This document shows, piece after piece, positions 40,982 to 50,400 of a stretch of DNA of 64,000 bases. Position numbers and translations under genes: made by a program. The notes under the pieces are model-generated. The model did not search any database, was not told the DNA's origin, and was given only the letters and a program-made list of their open reading frames with translations. Each line of letters begins with the position of its first letter. The stretch's first letter is position 1. The stretch spans positions 124,001 to 188,000 of the forward strand of contig CAVQIP010000053.1 in NCBI GenBank assembly GCA_963712565.1, written 5' to 3'. The stretch is from VAZQ01 sp963712565 (GTDB taxonomy: Bacteria; Pseudomonadota; Alphaproteobacteria; Rhizobiales; Xanthobacteraceae).

Positions 40982-43751
40982 TTATCGATCTTCGGCCGCC
41001 GCCTTTGCTTTCAACGCATAGAGCGCCTCGAGCGCGTCGCGCGGCGACATGTCGTCCGGATGCAGCGCTGCCAGCGCCGCGATGACTGTATCAATTGCCG
41101 CGTCCCGCGACGGTCCCGACGTCGGGCGCGGCGCTGCGGCAAAAAGCGGCAGGTCGTCGAAGCCGCGCGGCGACGCGCGATCCTCGGCTTCGAGCTTGGC
41201 CAGCACCAGCTTCGCCCGCTCGATCACGGCTGCCGGCAGGCCCGCGAGCTTGGCCACCTGGATGCCGTAGCTGCGGTCGGCGGCGCCCGGTACCACCTCG
41301 TGCAGGAACACGACCTCGCCCTGCCATTCCTTGACCCGCACCGTGGCGTTGAACAGGCGCGGCAGCTTCGCCGCCAGCGCGGTCAATTCGTGGAAATGGG
41401 TGGCGAACAAGGCGCGGCAGCGATTGCTCTCGTGCAGATGCTCGATGGTGGCCCAGGCGATCGACAAGCCGTCGAAGGTCGCCGTGCCGCGGCCGATCTC
41501 ATCCAGGATGACGAGCGAGCGCTCGCCGGCCTGATTGAGGATGGCCGCGGTCTCCACCATCTCGACCATGAAGGTCGAGCGCCCGCGCGCGATGTCGTCG
41601 GCCGCGCCCACGCGCGAGAACAGCCGGTCGACGGCGCCGATCCTGGCGCGGCGCGCCGGCACGAAACTGCCCATCTGCGCAAGGATCGCGATCAGCGCGT
41701 TCTGCCGCAGATAGGTCGATTTGCCCGCCATGTTCGGACCGGTGAGCAGATAGATGCGGCCGGCCGCGGCCTCACGCGGCGGCGAGAGATCGCAGTCGTT
41801 GGCGACGAACGGCCCGCCGTCGCCGGTGAGCGCCTGCTCCACCACCGGATGCCGTCCGCCCTCGATGATGAAATCGAGCGAGGCGTCGATATCCGGCCGT
41901 ACGTAATGGCGCTCCACCGCGAGTTGGGCCAAGGCGGCGGCGACGTCGAGGATCGCAAGCGCCTCGGCGGCCTCCTTGATCGCGGCGGCTGCCGCCGTCA
42001 CCGCAGCGGCGAGACGTTCGAAGGTCTCGAGCTCGATCCCGAGCGCGCGATCGGCGGCGCTGGCGATCTTGGCTTCGAGTTCGCCCAGCTCGGTGGTGGT
42101 GAAGCGTACCTGGCCGGCCAGCGTCTGCCGATGGATGAAGGTCGCGTTGAGCGGCGGCGCCATCAGCTTGTCGCCGTGCTGCGCCGTCACCTCGACGAAA
42201 TAGCCGAGCACGTTGTTGTGGCGGATCTTCAGCGCCCGCACCGCGGTCGTGTCGGCATAGCGCGCCTGCAGCGCCGCGATCACGCGGCGGGATTCATCGC
42301 GCAGCGCACGCGCGTCGTCGAGCGCGCCGTCATAGCCCGCGCGCACGAAGCCGCCGTCGCGCTTGAGATGCGGAAGCTCGTCGGCGAGCGCCGCCTTGAG
42401 CTCGGCGGCGATCGCGACGTCGGGCCGGCGCAGCGCCCGCGCCGCCTGCGCGAGCTCGGCGGCGAGGCCCGGCGCGCTCCTCGAGTGCGGCCGCCAAGCC
42501 GGCGGCGGCGAGGATGCCGTCGCGGATGGCGGCGAGGTCGCGCGGCCCGCCGCGGCCGACCACGAGCCGCGCGAGCGCGCGGGCGAGGTCCGGCGCCGCC
42601 GCCAGGCGCGCGCGCATGTCGGCGCGCACCGCCGCGTCGGTAACGAAGAATTCGACCGCGTCGTGCCGCCCGGCGATCGCTTCCGGAGCGGTGAGCGGAG
42701 CCGCCAGCCGTTGAGCGATGAGCCGCGAGCCCGCCGCCGTCACGCTGCGGTCGATGGCGGCGAGCAGCGATCCGCGGCGCTCGCCGGCGAGCGTGCGCAC
42801 GAGCTCGAGATTGGCGCGGGTCGCCTGGTCGATCGAAAGCGTTGCGCCTTGTGGCTCGCGCACCGGCGGGGTGAGCGGCGGCCGCCCGCCAAGCTGCGTG
42901 CGCTCCACATAGGTGGTGCAGGCCGCGGCCGCCGTGAGCTCGAGCCGCGACAGCGCGCCGAAGCCTTGCGTGGTGGAGAGCCCGAAATAGCCGGCGAGCC
43001 GCCGTTCGGCCGTGGCGCCGTCGAACACGTCGCGGGTGAGCGGCGTCACCGCCGGCAGCGAGCGCAGATAGGGGGCGAATTCGGCGTCGCCGTAGAGCGC
43101 GTCCGACACGATGATCTCGCCCGGTTCGAGGCGCGCGATCTCGGCGGCAAGGCCGGCGCGGTCGCATTCGGCGATGCGGAATTCGCCGGTCGAGATGTCG
43201 ATCCAGGCGAGCGCGAAGCGGGCCTCCTCGCCGGTGGAGGCGCGCGCGCGCGCGATCGCCAGCAGATAATTGTTGCTGCGCGCGTCGAGCAGCGAGTCCT
43301 CGGTCAGCGTGCCCGGGGTGACCAGCCGGATCACGTCGCGCCGCACCACGCTCTTGCCGCCGCGCCTCCTCGCCTCGGCCGGGTCCTCCAGTTGCTCGCA
43401 CACCGCGACGCGATGGCCCAGCGCGATCAGGCGGTGGAGATATTCGTCGGCGCGATGCACCGGCACGCCGCACATCGGGATGTCGCGGCCGAGATGCTTG
43501 CCGCGCTTGGTGAGCACGATGCCGAGCGCGCGGGCGGCGACTTCGGCGTCCTCGAAGAACAATTCGTAGAAGTCGCCCATCCGGTAGAACAGCAGGCAAT
43601 CCGGATTGGCGGCCTTGATCTCGATATATTGCTCCATCACCGGGGTGATGCGCCCGCTGTCCTCGTTCGCGCCGGGCGCGGCGGCGCCCGCGTTGTCGGC
43701 CGGCGGGCCGGATGCGAAACCGGACGGAGCTAGGGGGCGCGCGGCATCCAT
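40982..43751 (-). pseudogene. mutS: DNA mismatch repair protein MutS, apparent frameshift
   Basis: Full-length MutS (922 residues) requires removing one base in the CCC at 42468-42470. N-terminal part: MMR recognition motif MGDFYELFFEDAE (Phe61, Glu63) and connector/lever regions up to ALEERAG. After the shift: LAAELAQAARALRRPDVAIAAELK joins the clamp and ATPase parts, with Walker A GPNMAGKS (671-678 corrected), DEIGRGTATFDGLSIAWA and the ABC-type signature around FSRVGAADDIARGRSTFMVEM. MutS starts mismatch repair. As written, translation would stop shortly after residue ~460, giving no ATPase; either an assembly error or a mutator allele. Both halves are otherwise intact. Confidence 0.92.
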
Positions 43752-43950
43752 GGCGGCGCGACGCTAGCAGATGGCGCGGCGAGATTCATGCGGGCGCGGA
43801 AAGATAGCCACAAGGATGCGAGAAAGTCGTCCAGGCTCGCGCTATGTTCGATTTGGCGACGCCTGCGGTGTCGGTCTGCTGCCCGCCCAGGAGGGGGAGC
43901 GGGGCGCTTCGATTCGCGGCGTTGGCGGAACGCGCTCGACGCCGCGTCGC

Positions 43951-44787
43951 TCAAACCTCCGCCCGGCTCCAAGGCGCGATGCGCCGTTCGACCCATTTCA
44001 GCGCCGCGGTCAGAGACACGCCGAGGATCATCAGCAGGATCACCGGCACGAAGCTCTTGTCCATCTCGAAAATGTGGGTGTAGCGCGTGATCATGTAGCC
44101 GAGGCCGGAGATCGACGTGAAGAACTCGGCAATGATCATGCCGACGAGGCCGCGCCCGATCGCCAGCCTGATGCCGGCGGCGATGAAGGGCACCGACCAC
44201 GGCAGCAGCACGTGCGTCCACAGCTGTACTTCCGATACGCGGAACGAGCGCGCCACCTCGATGATGTTCTTGTCGCATTCGCGCACGCCCTGATAGGTGT
44301 TGATCAGGATCGGGAAGATGGCGAACAGGAACACGACGATGATCTTGGCCTGCATGTGGATGCCGAACCATAGCACCAGGAGCGGGACGAGCGCGGCCAT
44401 CGGCGTTGCATAGAGCGCATTGAGCGGCATATCGAGCGCCCAGTCGACCGGCCGCACGCGCGCCATCACCACGGCGAGCGGAATTCCGACCAGAATAGCG
44501 AAGCCGAGGCCGTAGAACAGAACCTGCAGACTCTGCCAGGTGTAATAGGGAAGCTCGCCGCTGAGCGTGAGGTGGTAAGCAGCCTCGATAATCTTCGAAG
44601 GATAGGAGAAGAAGATCGGATTGACGAGCGGTCCGCCCAGTTCCCACACCGCGAGAATGAGGGCGATAAAGCCGTAGCGGTAGATCGGCGGTTGGCGCCA
44701 GAATGGAACCTTCCTCTTCGCCGCAGTCGTGCTCGCGGCAAGCGCACCGCCGATCTCGCCGGCCTGAGCCTCGTTGATGGCGTCCAT
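43951..44787 (-). CDS. ABC transporter permease, nitrate/sulfonate/taurine type
   Basis: 278 residues and six membrane segments. PLNALYATPMAALVPLLVLWFGIHMQAKI and the coupling loop IIEVARSFRVSEVQLWTHVLLPWSVPFIAAGIRLAIGRGL are diagnostic. It is 99 bp downstream of its binding protein gene. No ATP-binding gene follows in the 199 bp before mutS, so it lacks a local ATPase. The C terminus ends near KWVERRIAPWSRAEV, a normal length for the family. Confidence 0.88.
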   Translation of the reverse strand: MDAINEAQAGEIGGALAASTTAAKRKVPFWRQPPIYRYGFIALILAVWELGGPLVNPIFFSYPSKIIEAAYHLTLSGELPYYTWQSLQVLFYGLGFAILVGIPLAVVMARVRPVDWALDMPLNALYATPMAALVPLLVLWFGIHMQAKIIVVFLFAIFPILINTYQGVRECDKNIIEVARSFRVSEVQLWTHVLLPWSVPFIAAGIRLAIGRGLVGMIIAEFFTSISGLGYMITRYTHIFEMDKSFVPVILLMILGVSLTAALKWVERRIAPWSRAEV

Positions 44788-44886
44788 GGGCTTTGGCTCC
44801 CGGCTACATTATAGCGATGCTCCGGATCGGCACTCCGGGGCTGCGGCGGCGCGCCGGCCAGACCTACCCGATTTCGACGAAATCGA

Positions 44887-45903
44887 CTACGGCGACTCGG
44901 AAGGGCAGACCGGTCCCTTCCACTCGCCCAGTTCCTTAATGGCCTTGTCGGCGAAGGATCGATCGACGACGTCCTCGTAGTTAGGCGCCTTGTCCTTTTC
45001 GAGGTTGCCGACGCGGACCATCAGGTCGGTCGAGAAGGCCACCCGCTCCGGGGAAAGCCCGTGGTTGGCGTCCCAGATGCATTGTTTCAACAGGAAGTCG
45101 TACGAGTCCTTGAGGACGTCCTGCGGCAGACCAGTGTACTTGACCAGGATCGGAAGCACCTTGCCCGGGTCGGTATACATCACGCGCGTTCCCTTGATGT
45201 GGGCCTTGACGAAGCCCTCGATCGCGCCGCGCCGGGTGGCGATCGAGTTCTCGGACACGACCAGCGCGTTGTAGAGCTGTTTCGGCTGCAGTTCCCACAT
45301 CCGCGCGATGGCATGCAGATCGGGCAGTTTTCGCTTGGCGAACATTTCCTGCTCGATATGGAGGATCGCGCTGTCGATCTGGCGGGCGACCAGCGGCGGC
45401 ACGTCTTCCGACATGATGCTGACGAAGCTCACGTCCTTGGGATCGACCTTACCCGCCCGCAACACGGCCCGCGCCAGCACGTCGGCAAAGCCGCCCGGCT
45501 CCTGAATGCCGATTTTCTTGCCCTTGAGGTCGGCGGGGGTCGCGATTTCCTTCTGCACCACCATCGAGGCTTCGAGTTTGGGGGAATTGGACAGGATGAT
45601 CTTGGTCGGCGCGCCCTTGGCGCGGCCGACGATCGAGAACGGACCCGGAGACGAGGAGATATCGACGCTGCCCGCCACCATGGCGCGGTAGGTCTTCACC
45701 CCGCCTTCGAGCTCGAGGATCTCGATGTCGAGGCCCTCCTGCTTGAAGAAGCCGAGTTCTTTGGCGACGTGCAACGGCATGAGCACGATATTCGGCGGCG
45801 TGGTCGGCATGCCGATGCTTAGCTTGGTTTGCGCGTGTCCGCTGTCGGCAGCCGCGAGCGGCGCGGCAGCCAGCAACGCGATGGTGGCGCGGCGTATCGA
45901 CAT
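44887..45903 (-). CDS. ABC transporter binding protein, nitrate/sulfonate/taurine type
   Basis: 338 residues with a signal peptide (MSIRRATIALLAAAPLAAADSGHA). NMT1/SsuA-like fold: KLSIGMPTTPPNIVLMPLHVAKELGFFKQEGLDIEIL, AMVAGSVDISSSPGPFSIVGRAKGAP, TPADLKGKKIGIQEPGGFADVLARAVLRAGKV. Binds an unknown anion or pyrimidine-like solute. First gene of a two-gene unit with a permease. The 262 bp upstream hold no gene I could support. Confidence 0.87.
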   Translation of the reverse strand: MSIRRATIALLAAAPLAAADSGHAQTKLSIGMPTTPPNIVLMPLHVAKELGFFKQEGLDIEILELEGGVKTYRAMVAGSVDISSSPGPFSIVGRAKGAPTKIILSNSPKLEASMVVQKEIATPADLKGKKIGIQEPGGFADVLARAVLRAGKVDPKDVSFVSIMSEDVPPLVARQIDSAILHIEQEMFAKRKLPDLHAIARMWELQPKQLYNALVVSENSIATRRGAIEGFVKAHIKGTRVMYTDPGKVLPILVKYTGLPQDVLKDSYDFLLKQCIWDANHGLSPERVAFSTDLMVRVGNLEKDKAPNYEDVVDRSFADKAIKELGEWKGPVCPSESP

Positions 45904-46165
45904 TTGATCCTCCCGTCTTCGATTGCCTCTTGCGAGAACCGCTGCGGAGCGAAGCGATTGTTGTGCCGCGGCGGAGCCCCTCCCGCCGAAGCGCCGGCGA
46001 TCATCCGACTAAAATCGCCGGAATCGAAACGTCAAAGCCCGCCGGCCATCGTGCCAGATTGTCGCAGATATGCGATCCTGGGCGGCCCGTTCATCAAGGC
46101 ACCGTGGCCTTCGAGTATCCGCTGCGACCCGCTGAAGCGAAATGCGAGCGAAGAACCCGGCCCGG

Positions 46166-47143
46166 TCATTCCGGCCGGATGCCCGCCAGCCTGATCACCT
46201 TGCCCCACTTCTCGACCTCCGCCGCCATGTAGGCGCCGAACTCCGCGGGCGTGAAGAATATCGGCGTGGTGGCCACCTCGGCGAGCCGCGCGCGCACGGC
46301 CGGATCAGCCAGCCCGGCATTGATCTCGCGGTTGAGCCGCCCGATTATTTCCGGCGCGGTGCCGCGCGGCACGCCGAGCCCGCACCAGGAATTCGCCTCG
46401 TATCCTGCGACCGTCTCGCCGATGGTCGGCACGTCCGGCAGCGCGTCGGATCGCCGTTTGCTCGCCACCGCGAGGATGCGCAATCTGCCCGATCGGATGT
46501 GCGCCAGCGAGCCGGTCAACACGTCGAAGCCGACCTGCACCTGTCCGCTGATGAGGTCGGTAACCATCGGCGCGCCGCCGCGATAGGGAACGTGAATCAT
46601 CGTGGTGCCGGTCATCATCTTGAACAGCTCGCCGGCCACGTGCGAAGTCGAGCCGGTGCCGAACGAGGCCATGGTGACCTTGCCCGGATTGGCCTTGGCG
46701 TGGGCGACGAGCTCGGCGACGGTCTTGGCCGGAACCGACGGGTTCGCCACCATCACCAGCGGAAAATCGATCAAACCGGACACCGGCGCGATATCGTGCA
46801 GCAGGTTGAACGGAAGCGCATCGAACAGCGTGACGTTGACCGCCGCCGACGCCGGAACGAACAGCAGCGTGTAGCCGTCGGCCGGGGAATTGACCACCGT
46901 CTGAATCGAGATATTGCTGCTGGCGCCCGGCTTGTTCTCGATGACGACCGGCTGGCCGAGCCGCTCCGCCAACCACGGCGCCATGATCCGGGACACGATG
47001 TCGGCGCCGCCGCCGGGCGGAAATCCGACCACCCAGCGCAGCGGCCGCGACGGATAGGACTGCGCCCGTGCTAGCGACGACAGGGCAGGAAGGGCGGCAG
47101 CCGCTCCTGCCAGCCGCAAGAATTGACGGCGAGGAAGTGTCAT
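46166..47143 (-). CDS. Tripartite tricarboxylate transporter binding protein (TctC/Bug) 3
   Basis: 325 residues with Tat-like signal MTLPRRQFLRLAGAAAALPALSSLARAQ. Bug marks: YPSRPLRWVVGFPPGGGADIVSRIM, LGQPVVIENKPGASSNIS, PADGYTLLFVPAS, IHVPYRGGAPMVTDLISGQVQ and DVPTIGETVAGYEA. ATG at 47143 follows AGGGAGGGAAC, very strong. Third orphan Bug gene in the window. Divergent from the lipocalin-like gene. Confidence 0.9.
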   Translation of the reverse strand: MTLPRRQFLRLAGAAAALPALSSLARAQSYPSRPLRWVVGFPPGGGADIVSRIMAPWLAERLGQPVVIENKPGASSNISIQTVVNSPADGYTLLFVPASAAVNVTLFDALPFNLLHDIAPVSGLIDFPLVMVANPSVPAKTVAELVAHAKANPGKVTMASFGTGSTSHVAGELFKMMTGTTMIHVPYRGGAPMVTDLISGQVQVGFDVLTGSLAHIRSGRLRILAVASKRRSDALPDVPTIGETVAGYEANSWCGLGVPRGTAPEIIGRLNREINAGLADPAVRARLAEVATTPIFFTPAEFGAYMAAEVEKWGKVIRLAGIRPE

Positions 47144-47212
47144 GGCGTTCCCTCCCTGCAATGGCGGCGACCCGGCCAAGGCCGGCATATGCCAACCACG
47201 ATAGGCGCGGTG

Positions 47213-47635
47213 ATGCGTGACGACAAAGCCAAACTCGTTGGCACCTGGAAGCTCGCCTCCTGCGTCATGGAGGATGTCGAAACCGGGGAGCAAAGGCCGG
47301 TCTGGGGTGAACATCCAAACGGCTATCTCGTTGTGACGTCAAGTCGCTGGATCGTCGTTCAAACCGCGGAAGGGCGTACCGTTGCGAACACCGATGCGGA
47401 GCGATCGGCTGCGTTTGGCTCGATGCTGGCCTATTCCGGCAGATATCGTGTCGAGGGCGACAAGGTCGTCATCAAGGTCGACATAGCCGGGGACGAAACA
47501 TGGAACGGCGTGGAGCAGGTCCGCTTCTGGCGGATCGAAGCCGGCCGGCTGCACATAGAAGCCGCGCCGCAGTCCTACGCCAATTTCGGCGGCAAGGTGA
47601 TGCGCGCGACCCTGATCTGGGCGCGAGAGAAGTAG
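47213..47635 (+). CDS. Lipocalin-like domain protein
   Basis: 140 residues if started at ATG 47213. The family pattern is clear: KLVGTWKLASCVMEDVETGEQRPVWGEHPNGYLVVTSSRWIVVQT, then AFGSMLAYSGRYRVEGDKVVIKVDIAGDETWNGVEQVRFW and a closing strand MRATLIWAREK. Cytoplasmic, no signal peptide. These small beta-barrels are often next to transporter or degradation genes, but their ligand and role are unknown. An ATG at 47189 (MPTTIGAVMRDD) is an alternative start. Confidence 0.75.
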   Translation: MRDDKAKLVGTWKLASCVMEDVETGEQRPVWGEHPNGYLVVTSSRWIVVQTAEGRTVANTDAERSAAFGSMLAYSGRYRVEGDKVVIKVDIAGDETWNGVEQVRFWRIEAGRLHIEAAPQSYANFGGKVMRATLIWAREK

Positions 47636-47725
47636 CCGACGGCAGGGGCGCCGGGCTCACGGCCGGCGCCGTGCGCATCGCGGGGGAGATGAGCCTATTT
47701 CCGAGGGTATGTTTCGCGACGGCGG

Positions 47726-48745
47726 CTACTTCACCAGCTTCACGCCGGTGACGGCTTCGAGATTCTGGTAGTCGATCTTGTCGCGGTCGGCCTTGGGAAT
47801 GTTTAGCGAATCGAGAATCTGCAGCGTGACCCGCGGATACATCGTGCCGCCTTCCGGATCGAACGGGCAGTCCGAGGCGAACACGATCTTCTCCAGCGGG
47901 AAGAATTCGAGCCCGCACTTGGTGGCGGGCACGCCGCCGAACACCGCGGTGTCGGCGTAGAAATCCTGTTTGAAGTAGTCGAGCGGCCGCTTCTTCAGGC
48001 TCTTGCGCAGCGAGACGTAGTCTTCGTCGCTGGTGCGCGAGCCCAGCACGTCCCAGCCCGGGCCGATGCGGCCCTCCAGCATCGGCACGATGCCGCCGAA
48101 GTGGTGGGTGATGATCTTGAGATTGGGATGGGTATCCATGATCTTGGAGAATACCAGCCGCGCCATCGCGGTCGCGGTCTCGTAGGACCAGCCGAACGTC
48201 CACCAGATTTCGTACAGCGACTTCTTCTCGTCGATGTAGTCCGGCATGTTGGCGCCACGCGCCGGATGCAGCCAGACCGGCTTGCCCAGCTCGTTCATCT
48301 TCTTCCAGAACGGCCGATATTGCGGCCGGTCGAGCGGCTTGCCGGCGACGTTGGTATAGATCTGCACGCCGAGCGCGCCGAGCTTGATCGCGCGCTCCGC
48401 CTCGGCGGCGCCGGCGTCCGGGGCATCGAGCGAAATTTGCGCCACCCAGCCGGGGAAATGATCCTTCTCCTTGGCGCACAATTCGACGAAGCCGTCGTTG
48501 AGGATGCGGATGAGCTCGTCGATCTCGGCCGGGCTCTTGGCGAAGGTCTCCACCGGCGGCTGCGGGTAGGACAGGATCTGCTGATAGTCCTTGTGACCGT
48601 CGACGATCTTCTTGCGATGATCGAGATCGAACAGTGCCGGCAGCGAGCGCACGCGCTTGCCCATGTCCTTGTAGTCGCCGGCGACCGCCTGCATCTTGTC
48701 GAAGAACTTTTTCGGGAAGAAGTGCGTATACGCGTCGATCCGCAT
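47726..48745 (-). CDS. Amidohydrolase, ACMSD-like decarboxylase/hydrolase family
   Basis: 339 residues. Opening MRIDAYTHFFPKKFFDKM carries the first metal His of the ACMSD/amidohydrolase_2 family (usual HxH partly altered to THF). Further metal or catalytic segments: PVWLHPARGANMPDY, KIITHHFGGIVPMLEGRIGPGWD and IVFASDCPFDPEGG. The family includes aminocarboxymuconate semialdehyde decarboxylase, 2,6-dihydroxybenzoate decarboxylase and related aromatic-acid enzymes. With a nearby Bug receptor, breakdown of an aromatic acid is plausible but unproven. The 111 bp upstream hold no gene. Confidence 0.85.
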   Translation of the reverse strand: MRIDAYTHFFPKKFFDKMQAVAGDYKDMGKRVRSLPALFDLDHRKKIVDGHKDYQQILSYPQPPVETFAKSPAEIDELIRILNDGFVELCAKEKDHFPGWVAQISLDAPDAGAAEAERAIKLGALGVQIYTNVAGKPLDRPQYRPFWKKMNELGKPVWLHPARGANMPDYIDEKKSLYEIWWTFGWSYETATAMARLVFSKIMDTHPNLKIITHHFGGIVPMLEGRIGPGWDVLGSRTSDEDYVSLRKSLKKRPLDYFKQDFYADTAVFGGVPATKCGLEFFPLEKIVFASDCPFDPEGGTMYPRVTLQILDSLNIPKADRDKIDYQNLEAVTGVKLVK

Positions 48746-48856
48746 CTGCGGTCCTCCAGCTTTTCTTGACGTGACGAGTTGCGCGGGCGGCGCGCCATCA
48801 TCAGGGGGTCGTGTGGGACGTTTTGTTACAGGCTCGAGAGGGGAGAGTCCACGGCG

Positions 48857-50400
48857 TCACTCGGCCGCGATGCGCAGGCTGATCTGCTGCTCGAACTCGG
48901 CGAGACAGCGCGTGAGCGCCTCGCCCTCGGGGTCGGCGAGCGCGGCCGCGCGTGCGCTGGCGACGGCGTCGACGGCTTGCCGCAGCGGGATGCCGCCCGC
49001 CAGCAGCGGACAGACGATCCGCGCCTCGATCAGGCGGTAGTTGGCGATGCCGCGCTTCAGGGTGTCGCCGTAGCCCTTGATCAGTCGCGCGCATTCCGCG
49101 ACTTCGAGCGCGAGATCGCCCGAGAGTCGCGCGGCCTCGTCGATGAGCCGTAGCCAGGCTTCGATCGCGCGCTGTTCCTCCTGGTAACGGTAGGATTTCG
49201 GACGCCAGCCGCGCAGCTTGGCGAGCAGCCAGAAGCGCCCAAAGCCCGACACCGACGCGGTGTTGACCTCCATCCCCCAATGCGCGCGCTCGATCCAGCC
49301 GCGCCGTTCCGCCAGCGCGAGGATGCGGGTGGCGAGCTTGGGCGGAAGGATCGAGCACATCTCCTCGATGCCGGGCTTGAGGAACTCGGTCACCGTGAAC
49401 GGCTCGCCCGGCTTGGCGCCCATCTCCGCCGCGATGCGCGCGAGCCGCGCCGGATCGATCTTGGCCTGCGCGACGCGGATCACGTCCTCATAGGACATGC
49501 GCAGCGCCAGCTGCCGCGCGGTTTCCCGCAGCAACCGGCCACCGGCGTCGCAGCGCGCGTCGGCGGCGCGGATCGCCGCCAGCCGGTCGAGATAGAGCCG
49601 CGCATAGCCGATGTCCTGATAGGCGGCGAGCCGCCGCGCGCCTTCGAGGATCACGTCGCGGGCGGTTGCCGGCATCGACGCGACGATCTCGCGTTCGAGC
49701 CGGCGAGGCCGGACGCGGTTGGCTTCGCGCGCGTGCCGGCGCCGGCCGCCGGGCCGGCGGCGCTCGCGCGCTGCGCGGCCGCAAGCCCGGCGCGAAAGCC
49801 TGCGAGGTTGGCAGCGACGGCCTTGCCGTCGGCGCGGATCGCGCCTTCGAACGCCGCCGCCGGAATCGGCAGCCGACCGCAGCCCGCGATGAGTCCGAGC
49901 ATGACCGCGTTGACCATCGCGCCGCTTTCCTTGGCGAGCGCTTCCATGTCGATGAGGAGATGCGCGCGCGCATGCGATTCGATTGCCGCGATCAGGCGCG
50001 CGCTGTCGTAGCGGCCGTCGGCCATCGCCATTTTCTCCACCACCAGGTAGGAGCGGGCGGTCGAGGCGATCATCAAGGTGCGATCGGGCGTGACGAAGCC
50101 GCCGGCGACGGCGCGGCCCGCTTCCATCAGCTCGCTCGCCAGCACGATGTCGACGTCGCCGATGCCGGGCGCCAGCGCCAGCACCGGCCGCGCCGGCAGC
50201 TCGCGCCACGCCACCGGAACGATCTCGATGTAATAGGTGGTGGCGCCGGTGCGCTGGGCGACGCCGGGGATCGAGGTCGACTGCACGGGAAAATCGAGCT
50301 GCGTCGCCGCGGCGACGATCCAGTCCGTGAGCACGCCGCCGCCCTCGCCGCCGAGCGCGGCGATGAGGAGCGTGATCGGCCGGACCTGCGGAGCGCTCAT
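48857..50400 (-). CDS. iorB: Indolepyruvate oxidoreductase subunit beta (long form), apparent frameshift
   Basis: 514 residues if one base is restored near 49700-49704 (GCCGG should read GCCCGG on the minus strand). The N-terminal gamma-type domain, LLIAALGGEGGGVLTDWIVAAA, STSIPGVAQRTGATTYYIEI and IVLASELMEAGRAV, is in one frame. After the shift, RLEREIVASMPATARDVILEGARRLAAYQDIGYARLYLDR begins the long C-terminal domain (DUF6537-like) found in rhizobial IorB. It takes electrons from indolepyruvate or other aryl pyruvates with IorA. ATG at 50400 overlaps the iorA stop (ATGA). Confidence 0.85.
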
